Positions 61,554-64,000 of a DNA stretch of 64,000 nucleotides are shown piece by piece; position 1 is the stretch's first letter; each line of letters starts with the position of its first letter. Position numbers and translations under genes: made by a program. Origin of the DNA: CAVPCY01 sp963702525 (GTDB lineage: Bacteria > Actinomycetota > Coriobacteriia > Anaerosomatales > PHET01); NCBI GenBank assembly GCA_963702525.1, contig CAVPCY010000013.1, forward strand, positions 124,001 to 188,000. Reading direction: 5' to 3'. Under the pieces are notes generated by a model, which worked only from the letters and a program-made list of their open reading frames with translations, was not told the origin of the DNA and ran no database searches.

Positions 61554-63697
61554 AGCGCAAACGCCGCAGCGTCGCCGCGCCGGACCGCACGCCTTCGAGC
61601 GTGCCGCTCAAGGTATCGGTCTCCAACGAGTTCAGCCCCGGGGTGAAGGGGTTCGTCGAGCGGTGGGCGAGCCTGGTCACGGGTATGGGCATCACTGCGC
61701 GCAAGGCGGCCACCCCGCCCGAGACACTGCGCTACCCGCTCGAGAAGCTGACGCTGTCGCCGCGTTGGCGTGGCGCACTGCGCCTCACCGGCATTCTCGG
61801 CAGGGAAGGAATCGAGGTCATCCGGGCGCCGTCGTCCGAGTACAACGCACACATCGAGTACCTGTACCAGGCTCACGAGCTGCCGCCGTGTGTGGGCAAC
61901 TGCCCGGCGAACGTGGATGCGCGAGGACAGTCCTACTATCTGGCCGACGACAAGCCCGCCGAGGCATACGAACTCGTTCGCGACCGCAACGTGATGCCCG
62001 GCGTACTGGGGCGCATATGCCATCACCCGTGCGAGCAGGCGTGCAAGCGCAACTACTACGACGAGCCGATCGCGATCAGGCCGCTTCATCGCGTGGCCTA
62101 CGAACGCTATGCGGAGCACCGGGAGTCGCGGGTAGCTCCCGCTGCCGGTCACGCGCGATGCGCGGGTGGCGATCATCGGCAGCGGACCGAGCGGTCTGGC
62201 GGCGGCATTCGACCTGATGAAGCAGGGCTACGAGGTCCACGTGTACGAGAAGGACGACGCCCCCGGCGGTGCGCTCCTCTCGGGAGTGCCTTCGTACCGC
62301 CTTCCGCGCGACGTGCTCGCCCAGGAGATCGCCGATCTCCAGACGATGGGGATGAGGCTGTTCACGGGCGTGAAGATCGGTGAAGACGTCCCGATCGACC
62401 ACCTGATAGGTGAGTACGAGGCCGTGCTCATCGCCGCGGGTCTGCAGGTGAGCCGAATCCTGCCGCTGCCCGGGACGAGCGCGAAGGGCGTCACGGGCGC
62501 GCTGGAGTTCCTGCGCGCGGGCAACTGGAAGGGCGACGCGGGCGTCAAGGGCAAGCGCGTGCTGGTCATCGGCGGCGGCAACGTCGCCGTGGACTGCGCT
62601 CGCGTTGCGCTGCGATGCGGTGCGATCTGACGTGACGTTGTCGTCCCTCGAATCGATGGACGAGCTTCCCGCCCACCCCTGGGAGATCGAGGAGGCTCTG
62701 GACGAGGGAATCACCGCACTGTGCTCGTACGGTCCGCACCACGTGCTGGAGGAGAACGGTCGCGTGACGGGGATGCGGCTGCAGAGCTGTCTGTCCGTCT
62801 TCGACGCGCAAGGTCGCTTCGCCCCGCAGTTCGCCGACGACTACACGGACATCGCGTGTGACGTCGTCGTCTTCGCCATCGGTCAGGCGCCGGACCTCAA
62901 AGACCTCGTGGGGGGCTCGGACCTGCTGCTCACGGAGCGAGGATTGCTGCCGGTCGATGGCGCGCTCATGACGACGCATGTCGACGGCGTGTTCGCGTGC
63001 GGAGAGGTCGTCACCGGACCGGGCTCGTGCATCGCCTCTATCGCCAGCGGACACGAGGCCGCCGAGTCGATACACCGCTATCTGAGCGAGCGCGACCTTG
63101 GCGAGGAGCGTGTCTACCGGCCCGTTCCTGTCTACCCGCACTACCACCCGGCCCATCTCGACGGGGTCGAGAGCGCTCGCAAGCGTGCCGTGATGCCCAT
63201 GACTCCGGGCGAGGAGCGCTGCCACGACTTCCGGCAGGTGGAGCTGGGCCTGACGAAGGCCGAGGCGCTCGCCGAAGCATCGCGCTGCCTGAGGTGCGAG
63301 TCCGGAGTCTGCGTGGGATGCACGTTCTGCGCCCGCACGTGCCCGGACTACTGCATCCTTGTCGACCGCGTGGACGATCCCGGCGCGCGCTCGGTCACTC
63401 GCTACGACCTCGACCTCTCGAAGTGCTGCTTCTGTGGTCTGTGCGCCGAGCAGTGCCCGACCGGCGCGCTGCAGCACACCGGCCAGTACGAGCTGTCGTT
63501 CTACACGCGGGACCTCACGATGTTCGGTCGGGATCAGATGGTGCGCTCCGGCGAAGGGTCGCGCGCAACGGGTGCGGACAGCGCGCCGGGGTCGGCCTCG
63601 GGAAGCGCGCGCATCGTCGTGGAGACCGACGGGACTCGGCGCGAGGCGTTGCCCCGACGAAGAGAGCGTCGACGCAGCCACGGAGGTGTCGCGATGA
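61544..63697 (+). CDS. NuoI split by a GltD-type FAD/NAD(P)H oxidoreductase: candidate electron-input subunit of complex I (three frameshifts)
   Basis: About 718 codons. Residues about 1-95 look like the NuoI N-terminus (VKGFVERWASLVTGMGITAR, then LRYPLEKLTLSPRWRGALRL). In place of the first ferredoxin motif comes a complete GltD-like unit: cysteine-rich HELPPCVGNCPANVDARGQS with GRICHHPCEQACKR, an FAD site AIIGSGPSGLAAAFDLMKQG (from about 62166), an NAD(P) site VLVIGGGNVAVDCARVALR (about 62559), VVVFAIGQAPD and GVFACGEVV. The C-terminus returns to NuoI: CVGCTFCARTCPDYC and CCFCGLCAEQCPTGALQHTG (two 4Fe-4S motifs), then QYELSFYTRDL. GTG 61544 overlaps nuoH. Breaks near 62140, 62620 and 63650 are single-base errors; correcting the last gives EESVDAATEVSR and a TGA overlapping nuoJ. 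With no nuoEFG before nuoH, I infer it oxidises NAD(P)H (or exchanges with ferredoxin) and feeds cluster N2. Confidence 0.88.
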
Positions 63698-64000
63698 CCG
63701 CGCTCTTCTGGGGTCTTTCGGGAGTAGCTCTCATCGGCGCGGCCGCAGTCGCCTTCAGCCGCGACGTGATGCGCATGGCGCTCGGGCTGGGCGCGTTCCT
63801 CCTCGGCGTCGCAGGGCTTGTTCGCTCTGTTCGGATTCGGCTTCCTGGCTCTCGCCGAGATCTTCGTGTACGCCGGTGGAGTCCTGGTGCTGCTGCTGTT
63901 CGCGATCATGCTCGTTCACCGCTCCGGCCCCGACTCGCCCGCACTCGATTCGCGCCATGACGCCCTGGCGGCCGTGGCCGCAGTGGGACTCGCCACGCTG
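63694..64000 (+). CDS. nuoJ: NADH-quinone oxidoreductase subunit J, partial (runs off the window; one frameshift)
   Basis: Membrane subunit of complex I. ATG 63694 has GGAGG 7 bases upstream and overlaps the preceding stop. It opens MTALFWGLSGVALIGAAAVA, then FSRDVMRMALGLGAFLLGVA. One extra G near 63820 breaks the frame; the next frame continues LFALFGFGFLALAEIFVYAG and GVLVLLLFAIMLVHRSGPDS, the NuoJ signature with the conserved Tyr/Gly helix. About 100 codons are in the window; the C-terminus and presumably nuoK-N lie beyond the edge. Confidence 0.93.

Noticed and set aside
61900..62383. The plus-strand continuation of the nuoH frame as one long protein
   Set aside because: The apparent joining of the nuoH start frame with the NuoI-like frame is caused by the indel near 60905; the corrected nuoH frame ends at 61553.
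61544..63697. Glutamate synthase small subunit
   Set aside because: The GltD-like part is embedded between NuoI halves inside the nuo operon, with no large glutamate synthase subunit nearby.

Overview
The window is high-GC bacterial chromosome with GTG/TTG starts, an actinobacterial-style run of housekeeping genes (dgt, hppA, dnaG, rpoD) and an energy metabolism that looks anaerobic and pyrophosphate-based: pyruvate phosphate dikinase, a K+-dependent membrane pyrophosphatase, and a complex I operon with no nuoEFG between nuoD and nuoH. I read it as an uncultured or little-studied Actinomycetota, possibly Coriobacteriia-like; that placement is inference. Many genes carry single-base indels that break an otherwise perfect family match, so the assembly is probably error-prone. 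Such genes are listed over their full inferred span, with the breaks noted.

Layout. 0-10 kb: ppdK, a small membrane protein, dgt, hppA, dnaG, rpoD. 10-13 kb: tRNA-Asn and tRNA-Met, then an envelope group (PASTA/amidase_3 cell-wall hydrolase, LCP-like protein, anchored hypothetical protein). 13-25 kb, plus strand: an exopolysaccharide locus with a Wzz/BY-kinase, Wzx flippase, heparinase II/III-like protein, Wzy-like ligase/polymerase, three glycosyltransferases, a thymidylate-kinase-like protein and an alkaline-phosphatase-superfamily hydrolase, mostly joined by GTGA/ATGA overlaps. 25-28.5 kb, minus strand: glycosyltransferase, radical SAM/SPASM enzyme, glycosyltransferase. 28.7-46.6 kb, minus strand: three prepilin-type genes followed by one giant (about 4,670 codon) secreted protein with an NHL propeller, many Ig-like repeats and about 13 carbohydrate-binding-like modules. 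47-50.6 kb, plus strand: initiating sugar-phosphate transferase, UDP-GlcNAc 2-epimerase and a galE-like epimerase, which would start and feed the polysaccharide pathway. 50.6-57.8 kb: tRNA-Val, a PocR-PAS protein without an output domain, two methyltransferases, a flavin disulfide reductase and an ABC-F ATPase. 57.8-64 kb: the nuo operon (A, B, C, D, H, I, J) behind a clear promoter/operator; nuoJ runs off the edge.

The most interesting element is the gene at 61544-63697. It begins like NuoI, continues into a complete GltD-type FAD/NAD(P)H oxidoreductase, and ends with the two NuoI ferredoxin clusters. In an operon without nuoEFG at the usual place, it is a strong candidate for an alternative electron-input module of complex I. 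Next in interest are the giant repeat protein with its prepilin neighbours, and the palindromic operator overlapping the nuo -35 box.
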